A stretch of DNA of 64,000 bases from Bugula neritina (Eukaryota; Bryozoa; Gymnolaemata; Cheilostomatida; Bugulidae): NCBI GenBank assembly GCA_964035545.1, contig OZ037767.1:18132281-18196280 (forward strand), given 5' to 3'. Shown one piece after another: positions 44,235 through 59,904 of this stretch; within the stretch, counting starts at the first letter, position 1, and every line of letters starts with the position of its first letter. The position numbers and the translations under genes are program-made. Under the pieces are notes generated by a model. That model was given only the letters and a program-made list of their open reading frames with translations. It searched no databases and was not told where the DNA came from.

Positions 44235-45634
44235 GAAATATACTGTAACACACTGAAATATACTGCAACATACTGAAATACACTGTAACATACCGAAATA
44301 TACTGCAACATACTGAAATACACTGCTACATACCGAAATATACTGCAAAATACTGCAACATACTGAAATACACTGTAATATACTGAAATACACTGCAACA
44401 CACTACAACATACAGAAATACAGTGTAACATATTGAAATACACTGCAACACAATGATATATACTGCAACATACCGAAATATATGGTAAACTACTGAAATA
44501 TACTGTAACACATTGAAAAATACTGCAACATAAAGAAATATACTGTGACACACTGAAATATACTGCAACATACTGAAATACACTGTAACATACTGAAGTA
44601 TACTGCAACATACTGAAATAGACTGCTACATACTGAAATATACTTCAAGATACTGCAACAAACTGAAATACACTGTAACATACTGAAATACACTGCAACA
44701 TACTGCATTATACTGACATCTACTGGGACATATGGAATTACACTGCAACAAATTGAAGTACACTGCGACGCACTGAAACATACGTCAACATACTAAAATG
44801 TACTGCAACATACTGAGATACACTGTAATATACTGAAATATACTGCAACCTACTGCAACATACTGACATACGCTGTAACATATTGAAATACAGTGCAACA
44901 CATTGAAATATACTCTAACTAACTGAAATATAGTGTAATATACGGAAATGTACTGTGACATACTGGAATATACTGTAACACAATGAAATATACTTCAACA
45001 TACTGAAATACGCTGTAACATACTGAAATATACTGCAACCTACTGCAACATACTGAAATACACTGTAACATACTGAAATACACTGCAACATACTACAACA
45101 TACTGAAATACACTGTAACATATTGAAATACACTGCAACACACTGAAATATACTGCAACATACCGAAATATATGGTAAACTACTGAAAAATACTGTAACA
45201 CATTGAAAAATACTGCAACATACTGAAATATACTGTAACACACTGAAATATACTGCAACATACTGAAATACACTGTAACATACTGAAATATACTGCAACA
45301 TACTGAAATACGCTGCTACATACTGAAATATACTGCAAAATACTGCAACATACTGAAATACACTGTAACATACTGAAATACACTGCAACATACTGCATTA
45401 TACTGACATCTACTGGGACATATGGAATTACACTGCAACAAATTGAAGTACACTGCGATGCGCTGAAACATCTGGCAATATACTGAAACGCACTGCGACA
45501 CATTGATATATACTGCAACATACTGAAATACACTGTAACATACCGAAATATACTGCAACATACTGAAATACACTGCTACATACCGAAATATACTGCAAAA
45601 TACTGCAACATACTGAAATACACTGCAACGCACT
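44235..45634. repeat. 1,400-base tandem unit, first copy in 10,638-base unit 2
   Basis: Same as 33,597-34,996 at offset 10,638; GACATCTACT markers at 44,715 and 45,405. Confidence 0.82.
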
Positions 45635-46925
45635 GAAATATACTGTAACACACTGAAATATACTGCAACATACTGAAATACACTGTAACATACCGAAATA
45701 TACTGCAACATACTGAAATACACTGCTACATACCGAAATATACTGCAAAATACTGCAACATACTGAAATACACTGTAACATACTGAAATACACTGCAACA
45801 CACTACAACATACAGAAATACAGTGTAACATATTGAAATACACTGCAACACAATGATATATACTGCAACATACCGAAATATATGGTAAACTACTGAAATA
45901 TACTGTAACACATTGAAAAATACTGCAACATAAAGAAATATACTGTGACACACTGAAATATACTGCAACATACTGAAATACACTGTAACATACTGAAGTA
46001 TACTGCAACATACTGAAATAGACTGCTACATACTGAAATATACTTCAAGATACTGCAACAAACTGAAATACACTGTAACATACTGAAATACACTGCAACA
46101 TACTGCATTATACTGACATCTACTGGGACATATGGAATTACACTGCAACAAATTGAAGTACACTGCGACGCACTGAAACATACGTCAACATACTAAAATG
46201 TACTGCAACATACTGAGATACACCGTAATATACTGAAATATACTGCAACCTACTGCAACATACTGACATACGCTGAAACATATTGAAATACAGTGCAACA
46301 CATTGAAATATACTCTAACTAACTGAAATATAGTGTAATATACGGAAATGTACTGTGACATACTGGAATATACTGTAACACAATGAAATATACTTCAACA
46401 TACTGAAATACGCTGTAACATACTGAAATATACTGCAACCTACTGCAACATACTACAATACACTGTAACATACTGAAATACACTGCAACATACTACAACA
46501 TACTGAAATACACTGTAACATATTGAAATACACTGCAACACACTGAAATATACTGCAACATACCGAAATATATGGTAAACTACTGAAAAATACTGTAACA
46601 CATTGAAAAATACTGCAACATACTGAAATATACTGTAACACACTGAAATATACTGCAACATACTGAAATACACTGTAACATACTGAAATATACTGCAACA
46701 TACTGAAATACGCTGCTACATACTGAAATATACTGCAAAATACTGCAACATACTGAAATACACTGTAACATACTGAAATACACTGCAACATACTGCATTA
46801 TACTGACATCTACTGGGACATATGGAATTACACTGCAACAAATTGAAGTACACTGCGATGCACTGAAACATCTGGCAATATACTGAAACGTACTGCGACA
46901 CATTGATATATACTGCAACATACTG
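45635..46925. repeat. 1,400-base tandem unit, second copy
   Basis: Follows 44,235 at offset 1,400 up to about 46,925 and so runs further than its counterpart at 34,997-36,122. GACATCTACT lies at 46,115 and 46,805. Confidence 0.8.
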
Positions 46926-47104
46926 AAATATGCTGTAGCGTACTGAAATTCACTGCAACACACTGAAGTATACTGTAATATACAGAAATGTAATGTAACA
47001 AACTGAAACATACGTCAACATACTGAAATGTACTGCAACATACTGAAATACACTGTAATATACTGAATTACACTGCAACATACTGCAACATACTGAAATA
47101 CGCT
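46926..47104. repeat. 180-base block P fragment between 1.4-kb units
   Basis: The order TGCTGTAGCGTACT, GAAATTCACT, GAAGTATACT, GAAATGTAAT, GTAACAAACT, GAATTACACT is that of block P near 29,420-29,600 and 40,060-40,240, inserted between two 1.4-kb type units. It explains the jump of the local offset from 1,400 to 1,580. Confidence 0.72.
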
Positions 47105-48410
47105 GTAACATATTGAAATACACTGCAACGCACTGAAATATACTGCAACATACCGAAATATATGGTAAACTACTGAAAAATAATGTAAAACATTGAAAAA
47201 TACTGAAACATACTGAAATATACTGTAACACACTGAAATATACTGCAACATACTGAAATACACTGTAACATACCGAAATATACTGCAACATACTGAAATA
47301 CACTGCTACATACTGAAATATACTGCAAAATACTGCAACATACTGAAATACACTGTAACATACTGAAATACACTGCAACACACTACAACATACAGAAATA
47401 CAGTGTAACATATTGAAATACACTGCAACACAATGATATATACTGCAACATACCGAAATATATGGTAAACTACTGAAATATACTGTAACACATTGAAAAA
47501 TACTGCAACATAAAGCAATATACTGTGACACACTGAAATATACTGCAACATACTGAAATACACTGTAACATACTGAAGTATACTGCAACATACTGAAATA
47601 GACTGCTACATACTGAAATATACTTCAAGATACTGCAACAAACTGAAATACACTGTAACATACTGAAATACACTGCAACATACTGCATTATACTGACATC
47701 TACTGGGACATATGGAATTACACTGCAACAAATTGAAGTACACTGCGACGCACTGAAACATACGTCAACATACTAAAATGTACTGCAACATACTGAGATA
47801 CACTGTAATATACTGAAATATACTGCAACCTACTGCAACATACTGACATACGCTGTAACATATTGAAATACAGTGCAACACATTGAAATATACTCTAACT
47901 AACTGAAATATAGTGTAATATACGGAAATGTACTGTGACATACTGGAATATACTGTAACACAATGAAATATACTTCAACATACTGAAATACGCTGTAACA
48001 TACTGAAATATACTGCAACCTACTGCAACATACTGAAATACACTGTAACATACTGAAATACACTGCAACATACTACAACATACTGAAATACACTGTAACA
48101 TATTGAAATACACTGCAACACACTGAAATATACTGCAACATACCGAAATATATGGTAAACTACTGAAAAATACTGTAACACATTGAAAAATACTGCAACA
48201 TACTGAAATATACTGTAACACACTGAAATATACTGCAACATACTGAAATACACTGTAACATACTGAAATATACTGCAACATACTGAAATACGCTGCTACA
48301 TACTGAAATATACTGCAAAATACTGCAACATACTGAAATACACTGTAACATACTGAAATACACTGCAACATACTGCATTATACTGACATCTACTGGGACA
48401 TACTGAAATA
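47105..48410. repeat. 1,400-base type unit, third copy
   Basis: Resumes the 1.4-kb order (GTAAACTACT then GAAAAATAAT at about 47,165; compare 44,185). GACATCTACT lies at 47,695 and 48,385, the second followed by GGGACATACT rather than GGGACATATG. Confidence 0.78.
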
Positions 48411-51400
48411 CACTGCAACAAATTGAAGTATACTGCAACACACTGAAACATACGGCAACATGCTGAAATATACTGCGACACATTGAAATATACTGCAACA
48501 TACTGAAATACACTGTATCATACTGAAATAAACTGCAACACACTGAAGTGTACTGTAATATACAGAGATGTACTGTAACAAACTGAAACATACGTCAACA
48601 TACTAAAATGTACTGCAACATACTGAGATACACTGTAATATACTGAAATATACTGCAACCTACTGCAACATACTGACATACGCTGTAACATATTGAAATA
48701 CTTTGCAACACATTGAAATATACTCTAACTCACTGAAATATAGTGTAATATACGGAAATGTACTGTGACATACTGGAATATACTGTAACACAATGAAATA
48801 TACTTCAACATACTGAAATACGCTGTAACATACTGAAATATACTGCAACCTACTGCAACATACTGAAACACACTGTAACATACTGAAATACACTGCAACA
48901 TACTGAATTATACTGACATACACTGGGACATATTGAAATACACTGCAACAAATTGAAGTATACTGCAACACACTGAAACATACGCCGACACACTGAAAAA
49001 TACTGCGACACATTGAAATATACTGCAACATACTGCAACATACTGAAATACATTGTAACATACTGAAATACACTGCAACATACTACAACATACTGAAATA
49101 CACTGTAACAGATCGAATTACACTGCAACAAATTGAAATATACTGCAACATACCAAAATATACGATAAACTACTGAAATATCCTGTAACACATTGAAATA
49201 CACTTTAACATACTGAAATATACTGCAACCTACTGCAACATACTGACATACGCTGTAACATATTGAAATACACTGCAACACATTGAAATATACTCTAACT
49301 CACTGAAATATAGTGTAATATACGGAAATGTACTGTGACATACTGGAATATACTGTAACAACAATGAAATATACGTCAACATACTGAAATACGCTGTAAC
49401 ATACTGAAATATACTGCAACCTACTGCAACATACTGGAATACACTGTAAAATACTGAAATACACTGCAACACCTTGAAATATACTGCAATACAGTGAAAC
49501 ATACGGCAACATACTGAAATATACTGCGACACATTGCAATATACTGCAACATACTGAAATATGCTGTAGCATACTGAAATACACTGCAACACACTGAAGT
49601 ATACTGTAATAGACAGAAATGTACTGTAACAAACTGAAACATACGTCAACATACTGAAATGTACTGCAACATACTGAGATACACTGTAATATACTGAATT
49701 ACACTGCAACATACTGCAACATACTGAAATACGCTGTAACATATTGAAATACACTGCAACACATTGAAATATACTGTAACTCACTGAAATATAGTGTAAT
49801 ATACGGAAATGTACTGTAACATACTGGAATATACTATAACACACTGAAATACACTGTAACATACTGCAACATTCTAAAATACACTGTAACATATCGAAAT
49901 ACACTGCCACACACTGTAATATACTGCAACATACCGAAATCAATGGTAAACTACTGAAATATACTGTAACACAATGAAAAACACTGCAACATACTGAACT
50001 ATACTGCAAGATACTGCAACATACTGAAATACACTGTAACATACTGAACCACACTGCAACATACTGCATTATACTGACATACGCTGTAACATATTGAAAT
50101 ACACTGCAACGCTTTGAAATATACTGTAACTCACTGAAATATACTGCAACATACTGAAATACACTGTAACATACTGAAGTATACTGCATCATACTGAAAT
50201 AAACTGCTACATACTGAAATATACTTCAAGATACTGCAACAAACTGAAATACACTGTAACATACTGAAACACACTGCAACATACTGCATTATACTGACAT
50301 ACACTGGAACATATTGAAATATTTTGCAACAAATTGAAGTATACTGCAACACACTGAAACATACGGCAACATACTGAAATATACTGCGACACATTGAAAT
50401 ATACTGCAACATACTGAAATACACTGTATCATACTGAAATATACTGCAACACACTGAAGTGTACTGTAATATACAGACATGTACTGCAACAAACTGAAAC
50501 ATACGTCAACATACTAAAATGTACTGCAACATACTGAGATACACTGTAATATACTGAAATATACTGCAACCTACTGCAACATACTGACATACGCTGTAAC
50601 ATATTGAAATACAGTGCAACACATTGAAATATACTCTAACTAACTGAAATATAGTGTAATATACGGAAATGTACTGTGACATACTGGAATATACTGTAAC
50701 ACAATGAAATATACTTCAACATACTGAAATACGCTGTAACATACTGAAATATACTGCAACCTACTGCAACATACTGAAATACACTGTAACATACTGAAAT
50801 ACACTGCAACATACTACAACATACTGAAATACACTGTAACATATTGAAATACACTGCAACACACTGAAATATACTGCAACATACCGAAATATATGGTAAA
50901 CTACTGAAAAATACTGTAACACATTGAAAAATACTGCAACATACTGAAATATACTGTAACACACTGAAATATACTGCAACATACTGAAATACACTGTAAC
51001 ATACTGAAATATACTGCAACATACTGAAATACGCTGCTACATACTGAAATATACTGCAAAATACTGCAACATACTGAAATACACTGTAACATACTGAAAT
51101 ACACTGCAACATACTGCATTATACTGACATCTACTGGGACATATGGAATTACACTGCAACAAATTGAAGTACACTGCGATGCACTGAAACATCTGGCAAT
51201 ATACTGAAACGTACTGCGACACATTGATATATACTGCAACATACTGAAATATGCTGTAGCGTACTGAAATTCACTGCAACACACTGAAGTATACTGTAAT
51301 ATACAGAAATGTAATGTAACAAACTGAAATATACGTCAACATACTGAAATGTACTGCAACATACTGAAATACACTGTAATATACTGAATTACACTGCAAC

Positions 51401-51810
51401 ATACTGCAACATACTGAAATACGCTGTAACATATTGAAATACACTGTAACACATGAAATATACTGTAACTCACTGAAATATAGTTTAATATAGGTAAATG
51501 TACTGCAACATACTGGAATATACGGCAACATACGTAAATATACTGCGACAGATTGAAATATACTGCAACATACTGAAATTTAATGCAAGATACTGCAATA
51601 TACTGAAATACACCGTGACATACTGAGATACATTGCAACATACTGCAACATACTGCAACATACTGAAATACACTGTAACATATTGAAATACACTGCAACA
51701 CATTGAAATCTACTGCATCATACTGCAACATACTGAAATACGCTGTAAAATACTGAGATACACTGCAACAAACTGAATTATACTGACATACACTGGAACA
51801 TATTGAAATA
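48411..51810. repeat. Mosaic 3.4-kb unit U1
   Basis: Three pieces joined: 48,411 to about 50,590 matches 40,621-42,800 (offset 7,790). About 50,591-51,240 matches the marker-bearing 0.7-kb half (GACATCTACT at 51,126). About 51,241-51,810 matches 40,051-40,620 (offset 11,190). The unit closes in the variant context where it opened, as expected of an unequal-exchange product. It is repeated next door as U2. Confidence 0.82.
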
Positions 51811-54800
51811 TACTGCAACAAATTGAAGTATACTGCAACACACTGAAACATACGGCAACATGCTGAAATATACTGCGACACATTGAAATATACTGCAACA
51901 TACTGAAATACACTGTATCATACTGAAATAAACTGCAACACACTGAAGTGTACTGTAATATACAGACATGTACTGTAACAAACTGAAACATACGTCAACA
52001 TACTAAAATGTACTGCAACATACTGAGATACACTGTAATATACTGAAATATACTGCAACCTACTGCAACATACTGACATACGCTGTAACATATTGAAATA
52101 CTTTGCAACACATTGAAATATACTCTAACTCACTGAAATATAGTGTAATATACGGAAATGTACTGTGACATACTGGAATATACTGTAACACAAGGAAATA
52201 TACTTCAACATACTGAAATACGCTGTAACATACTGAAATATACTGCAACCTACTGCAACATACTGAAACACACTGTAACATACTGAAATACACTGCAACA
52301 TACTGAATTATACTGACATACACTGGGACATATTAAAATACACTGCAACAAATTGAAGTATACTGCAACACACTGAAACATACGCCGACACACTGAAAAA
52401 TACTGCGACACATTGAAATATACTGCAACATACTGCAACATACTGAAATACATTGTAACATACTGAAATACACTGCAACATACTACAACATACTGAAATA
52501 CACTGTAACAGATCGAATTACACTGCAACAAATTGAAAGATACTGCAACATACCAAAATATACGATAAACTACTGAAATATCCTGTAACACATTGAAATA
52601 CACTTTAACATATTGAAATATACTGCAACCTACTGCAACATACTGACATACGCTGTAACATATTGAAATACACTGCAACACATTGAAATATACTCTAACT
52701 CACTGAAATATAGTGTAATATACGGAAATGTACTGTGACATACTGGAATATACTGTAACACAATGAAATATACGTCAACATACTGAAATACGCTGTAACA
52801 TACTGAAATATACTGCAAACCTACTGCAACATACTGGAATACACTGTAAAATACTGAAATACACTGCAACATACTACAACATACTGAGATACACTGTAAT
52901 ATATTGAAATACACTGCAACATACTGCAACATACTGCAACATACTGAAATACACTGTAACATATTGAAATACACTGCAACACCTTGAAATATACTGCAAT
53001 ACAGTGAAACATACGGCAACATACTGAAATATACTGCGACACATTGCAATATACTGCAACATACTGAAATATGCTGTAGCATACTGAAATACACTGCAAC
53101 ACACTGAAGTATACTGTAATAGACAGAAATGTACTGTAACAAACTGAAACATACGTCAACATACTGAAATGTACTGCAACATACTGAGATACACTGTAAT
53201 ATACTGAATTACACTGCAACATACTGCAACATACTGAAATACGCTGTAACATATTGAAATACACTGCAACACATTGAAATATACTGTAACTCACTGAAAT
53301 ATAGTGTAATATACGGAAATGTACTGTAACATACTGGAATATACTATAACACACTGAAATACACTGTAACATACTGCAACATTCTAAAATACACTGTAAC
53401 ATATCGAAATACACTGCCACACACTGTAATATACTGCAACATACCGAAATCAATGGTAAACTACTGAAATATACTGTAACACAATGAAAAACACTGCAAC
53501 ATACTGAACTATACTGCAAGATACTGCAACATACTGAAATACACTGTAACATACTGAACCACACTGCAACATACTGCATTATACTGACATACGCTGTAAC
53601 ATATTGAAATACACTGCAACGCTTTGAAATATACTGTAACTCACTGAAATATACTGCAACATACTGAAATACACTGTAACATACTGAAGTATACTGCATC
53701 ATACTGAAATAAACTGCTACATACTGAAATATACTTCAAGATACTGCAACAAACTGAAATACACTGTAACATACTGAAACACACTGCAACATACTGCATT
53801 ATACTGACATACACTGGAACATATTGAAATATTTTGCAACAAATTGAAGTATACTGCAACACACTGAAACATACGGCAACATACTGAAATATACTGCGAC
53901 ACATTGAAATATACTGCAACATACTGAAATACACTGTATCATACTGAAATAAACTGCAACACACTGAAGTGTACTGTAATATACAGACATGTACTGCAAC
54001 AAACTGAAACATACGTCAACATACTAAAATGTACTGCAACATACTGAGATACACTGTAATATACTGAAATATACTGCAACCTACTGCAACATACTGACAT
54101 ACGCTGTAACATATTGAAATACAGTGCAACACATTGAAATATACTCTAACTAACTGAAATATAGTGTAATATACGGAAATGTACTGTGACATACTGGAAT
54201 ATACTGTAACACAATGAAATATACTTCAACATACTGAAATACGCTGTAACATACTGAAATATACTGCAACCTACTGCAACATACTGAAATACACTGTAAC
54301 ATACTGAAATACACTGCAACATACTACAACATACTGAAATACACTGTAACATATTGAAATACACTGCAACACACTGAAATATACTGCAACATACCGAAAT
54401 ATATGGTAAACTACTGAAAAATACTGTAACACATTGAAAAATACTGCAACATACTGAAATATACTGTAACACACTGAAATATACTGCAACATACTGAAAT
54501 ACACTGTAACATACTGAAATATACTGCAACATACTGAAATACGCTGCTACATACTGAAATATACTGCAAAATACTGCAACATACTGAAATACACTGTAAC
54601 ATACTGAAATACACTGCAACATACTGCATTATACTGACATCTACTGGGACATATGGAATTACACTGCAACAAATTGAAGTACACTGCGATGCACTGAAAC
54701 ATCTGGCAATATACTGAAACGTACTGCGACACATTGATATATACTGCAACATACTGAAATATGCTGTAGCATACTGAAATTCACTGCAACACACTGAAGT

Positions 54801-55320
54801 ATACTGTAATATACAGAAATGTAATGTAACAAACTGAAATATACGTCAACATACTGAAATGTACTGCAACATACTGAAATACACTGTAATATACTGAATT
54901 ACACTGCAACATACTGCAACATACTGAAATACGCTGTAACATATTGAAATACACTGTAACACATGAAATATACTGTAACTCACTGAAATATAGTTTAATA
55001 TAGGTAAATGTACTGCAACATACTGGAATATACGGCAACATACGTAAATATACTGCGACAGATTGAAATATACTGCAACATACTGAAATTTAATGCAAGA
55101 TACTGCAATATACTGAAATACACCGTGACATACTGAGATACATTGCAACATACTGCAACATACTGCAACATACTGAAATACACTGTAACATATTGAAATA
55201 CACTGCAACACATTGAAATCTACTGCATCATACTGCAACATACTGAAATACGCTGTAAAATACTGAGATACACTGCAACAAACTGAATTATACTGACATA
55301 CACTGGAACATATTGAAATA
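51811..55320. repeat. Mosaic 3.5-kb unit U2
   Basis: Copy of U1, at offset 3,400 on its left part and 3,510 on its right. The change comes from 110 extra bases near 52,860-52,970. The 11-base register break at 52,815 is new, while the break that U1 carries at 49,355 is absent here. Confidence 0.82.
52815..52825. other. Register break: 11-base unit GCAAACCTACT
   Basis: One extra A relative to GCAACCTACT. Copied to 55,785 in U3 but not present at the U1 counterpart. Confidence 0.9.
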
Positions 55321-57090
55321 TACTGCAACAAATTGAAGTATACTGCAACACACTGAAACATACGGCAACATGCTGAAATATACTGCGACACATTGAAATA
55401 TACTGCAACATACTGAAATACACTGTATCATACTGAAATAAACTGCAACATACTACAACATACTGAAATACACTGTAACAGATCGAATTACACTGCAACA
55501 AATTGAAATATACTGCAACATACCAAAATATACGATAAACTACTGAAATATCCTGTAACACATTGAAATACACTTTAACATATTGAAATATACTGCAACC
55601 TACTGCAACATACTGACATACGCTGTAACATATTGAAATACACTGCAACACATTGAAATATACTCTAACTCACTGAAATATAGTGTAATATACGGAAATG
55701 TACTGTGACATACTGGAATATACTGTAACACAATGAAATATACGTCAACATACTGAAATACGCTGTAACATACTGAAATATACTGCAAACCTACTGCAAC
55801 ATACTGGAATACACTGTAAAATACTGAAATACACTGCAACATACTACAACATACTGAGATACACTGTAATATATTGAAATACACTGCAACATACTGCAAC
55901 ATACTGCAACATACTGAAATACACTGTAACATATTGAAATACACTGCAACACCTTGAAATATACTGCAATACAGTGAAACATACGGCACTATACTGAAAT
56001 ATACTGCGACACATTGCAAGATACTGCAACATACTGAAATATGCTGTAGCATACCGAAATACACTGCAACACACTGAAGTATACTGTAATAGACAGAAAT
56101 GTACTGTAACAAACTGAAACATACGTCAACATACTGAAATGTACTGCAACATACTGAGATACACTGTAATATACTGAATTACACTGCAACATACTGCAAC
56201 ATACTGAAATACGCTGTAACATATTGAAATACACTGCAACACATTGAAATATACTGTAACTCACTGAAATATAGTGTAATATACGGAAATGTACTGTAAC
56301 ATACTGGAATATACTATAACACACTGAAATACACTGTAACATACTGCAACATTCTAAAATACACTGTAACATATCGAAATACACTGCCACACACTGAAAT
56401 ATACTGCAACATACCGAAATCAATGGTAAACTACTGAAATATACTGTAACACAATGAAAAACACTGCAACATACTGAACTATACTGCAAGATACTGCAAC
56501 ATACTGAAATACACTGTAACATACTGAACCACACTGCAACATACTGCATTATACTGACATACGCTGTAACATATTGAAATACGCTGCAACGCTTTGAAAT
56601 ATACTGTAACTCACTGAAATATACTGCAACATACTGAAATACACTGTAACATACTGAAGTATACTGCATCATACTGAAATAAACTGCTACATACTGAAAT
56701 ATACTTCAAGATACTGCAACAAACTGAAATACACTGTAACATACTGAAATACACTGCAACATACTGCATTATACTGACATACACTGGAACATATTGAAAT
56801 ATACTGCAACAAATTGAAGTATACTGCAACACACTGAAACATACGGCAACATACTGAAATATACTGCGACACCTTGAAATATACTGCAACATACTGAAAT
56901 ACACTGTATCATACTGAAATAAACTGCAACACACTGAAGTGTACTGTAATATACAGACATGTACTGTAACAAACTGAAACATACGTCAACATACTAAAAT
57001 GTACTGCAACATACTGAGATACACTGTAATATACTGAAATATACTGCAACCTACTGCAACATACTGACATACGCTGTAACATATTGAAAT
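55321..57090. repeat. Mosaic unit U3, internally deleted and fused into the next block
   Basis: Continues U2 at offset 3,510 to about 55,450, where 540 bases are missing (the offset becomes 2,970: 55,451 matches 52,481). It then merges into the 14,270-base copy and follows domain order past 57,090, where the U2 match ends. Confidence 0.78.
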
Positions 57091-58504
57091 ACACTGCAAC
57101 ACATTGAAATATACTCTAACTCACTGAAATATAGTGTAATATACGGAAATGTACTGTGACATACTGGAATATACTGTAACACAATGAAATATACTTCAAC
57201 ATACTGAAATACGCTGTAACATACTGAAATATACTGCAACCTACTGCAACATACTGAAATACACTGTAACATACTGAAATACACTGCAACATACTACAAC
57301 ATACTGAAATACACTGTAACATATTGAAATACACTGCAACACACTGAAATATACTGCAACATACCGAAATATATGGTAGACTACTGAAAAATACTGTAAC
57401 ACATTGAAAAATACTGCAACATACTGAAATATACTGTAACACACTGAAATATACTGCAACATACTGAAATACACTGTAACATACTGAAATACACTGTAAC
57501 ATACTGAAATACACTGCGACATACTACAACATACTGAAATACACTGTAACATATTGAAATACACTGCAATACACTGAAACATATTGAAATACACTGCAAC
57601 ACACTGAAATATACTGCAACATACCGAAATAAATGATAAACTACTGAAATATACTGTAACACATTGAAAAATACTGCAACATATTGAAATATAGTGTAAC
57701 ACACTGAAATATACTGCAACATACTGAAATACACTGTAACATACTAAAATATACTGCAACATACTGAAATACACTGCTACATACTGAAATATACTGCAAC
57801 ATACTGCAACATACTGAAATACACTGTAACATACTGAAATACGCTGAAACATACTGCAACTATTGAAATACACTGCAACACATCGAATTATACTGCAACA
57901 TACCTAAATATACAGTAATATACTGAAATATACTGTAACACATTGAAAAGCACTGCAACATACTGAAATATACTGAAAGACACTGCTACATACTGAAATA
58001 TACTGCAACATACCTAAATATACGGTAATATACTAAAATATACTGTAACACATTGAAAAACACTGCAACATACTGAACTATACTGCAAGATACTGAAATA
58101 CACTGTAACATACCGAAATATACTGCAACATACTGCATTATACTGACATACGCTGTAACATATTGAAATACACTGCAACACATTGAAATATAATCTAACT
58201 CACTAAAATATAGTGTAATATACGGAAATGTACTTTGACATACTGGAATATACTGTAACACAATGAAATATACTTCATCATACTGAAATACGCTGGAACA
58301 TACTGAAATATACTGCAACCTACTGCAACATACTGAAATACACTGTAACATACTGAAATACACTGCAACATACTACAACATACTGAATTACACTGTAACA
58401 TATTGAAATACACTGCAACGCACTGAAATATACTGCAACATACCGAAATATATGGTAAACTACTGAAAAACAATGTAAAACATTGAAAAATACTGCAACA
58501 TACT

Positions 58505-59904
58505 GAAATATACTGTAACACACTGAAATATACTGCAACATACTGAAATACACTGTAACATACCGAAATATACTGCAACATACTGAAATACACTGCTACA
58601 TACCGAAATATACTGCAAAATACTGCAACATACTGAAATACACTGTAATATACTGAAATACACTGCAACACACTACAACATACAGAAATACAGTGTAACA
58701 TATTGAAATACACTGCAACACAATGATATATACTGCAACATACCGAAATATATGGTAAACTACTGAAATATACTGTAACACATTGAAAAATACTGCAACA
58801 TAAAGAAATATACTGTGACACACTGAAATATACTGCAACATACTGAAATACACTGTAACATACTGAAGTATACTGCAACATACTGAAATAGACTGCTACA
58901 TACTGAAATATACTTCAAGATACTGCAACAAACTGAAATACACTGTAACATACTGAAATACACTGCAACATACTGCATTATACTGACATCTACTGGGACA
59001 TATGGAATTACACTGCAACAAATTGAAGTACACTGCGACGCACTGAAACATACGTCAACATACTAAAATGTACTGCAACATACTGAGATACACTGTAATA
59101 TACTGAAATATACTGCAACCTACTGCAACATACTGACATACGCTGTAACATATTGAAATACAGTGCAACACATTGAAATATACTCTAACTAACTGAAATA
59201 TAGTGTAATATACGGAAATGTACTGTGACATACTGGAATATACTGTAACACAATGAAATATACTTCAACATACTGAAATACGCTGTAACATACTGAAATA
59301 TACTGCAACCTACTGCAACATACTGAAATACACTGTAACATACTGAAATACACTGCAACATACTACAACATACTGAAATACACTGTAACATATTGAAATA
59401 CACTGCAACACACTGAAATATACTGCAACATACCGAAATATATGGTAAACTACTGAAAAATACTGTAACACATTGAAAAATACTGCAACATACTGAAATA
59501 TACTGTAACACACTGAAATATACTGCAACATACTGAAATACACTGTAACATACTGAAATATACTGCAACATACTGAAATACGCTGCTACATACTGAAATA
59601 TACTGCAAAATACTGCAACATACTGAAATACACTGTAACATACTGAAATACACTGCAACATACTGCATTATACTGACATCTACTGGGACATATGGAATTA
59701 CACTGCAACAAATTGAAGTACACTGCGATGCGCTGAAACATCTGGCAATATACTGAAACGCACTGCGACACATTGATATATACTGCAACATACTGAAATA
59801 CACTGTAACATACCGAAATATACTGCAACATACTGAAATACACTGCTACATACCGAAATATACTGCAAAATACTGCAACATACTGAAATACACTGCAACG
59901 CACT
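58505..59904. repeat. 1,400-base tandem unit in 14,270-base copy 2, first
   Basis: Counterpart of 44,235-45,634; GACATCTACT at 58,985 and 59,675. Confidence 0.82.

Larger units (their letters stand above)
36123..46760. repeat. 10,638-base tandem unit, copy 2
   Basis: Ungapped repeat of copy 1. Differences include 38,238-area GTATTATACG versus GTAATATACG, and GAAATACACT versus GACATACACT near 27,717/38,355. After about 46,770 the copies part: copy 1 jumps back to the unit start and copy 2 continues with another 1.4-kb unit. Confidence 0.92.
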
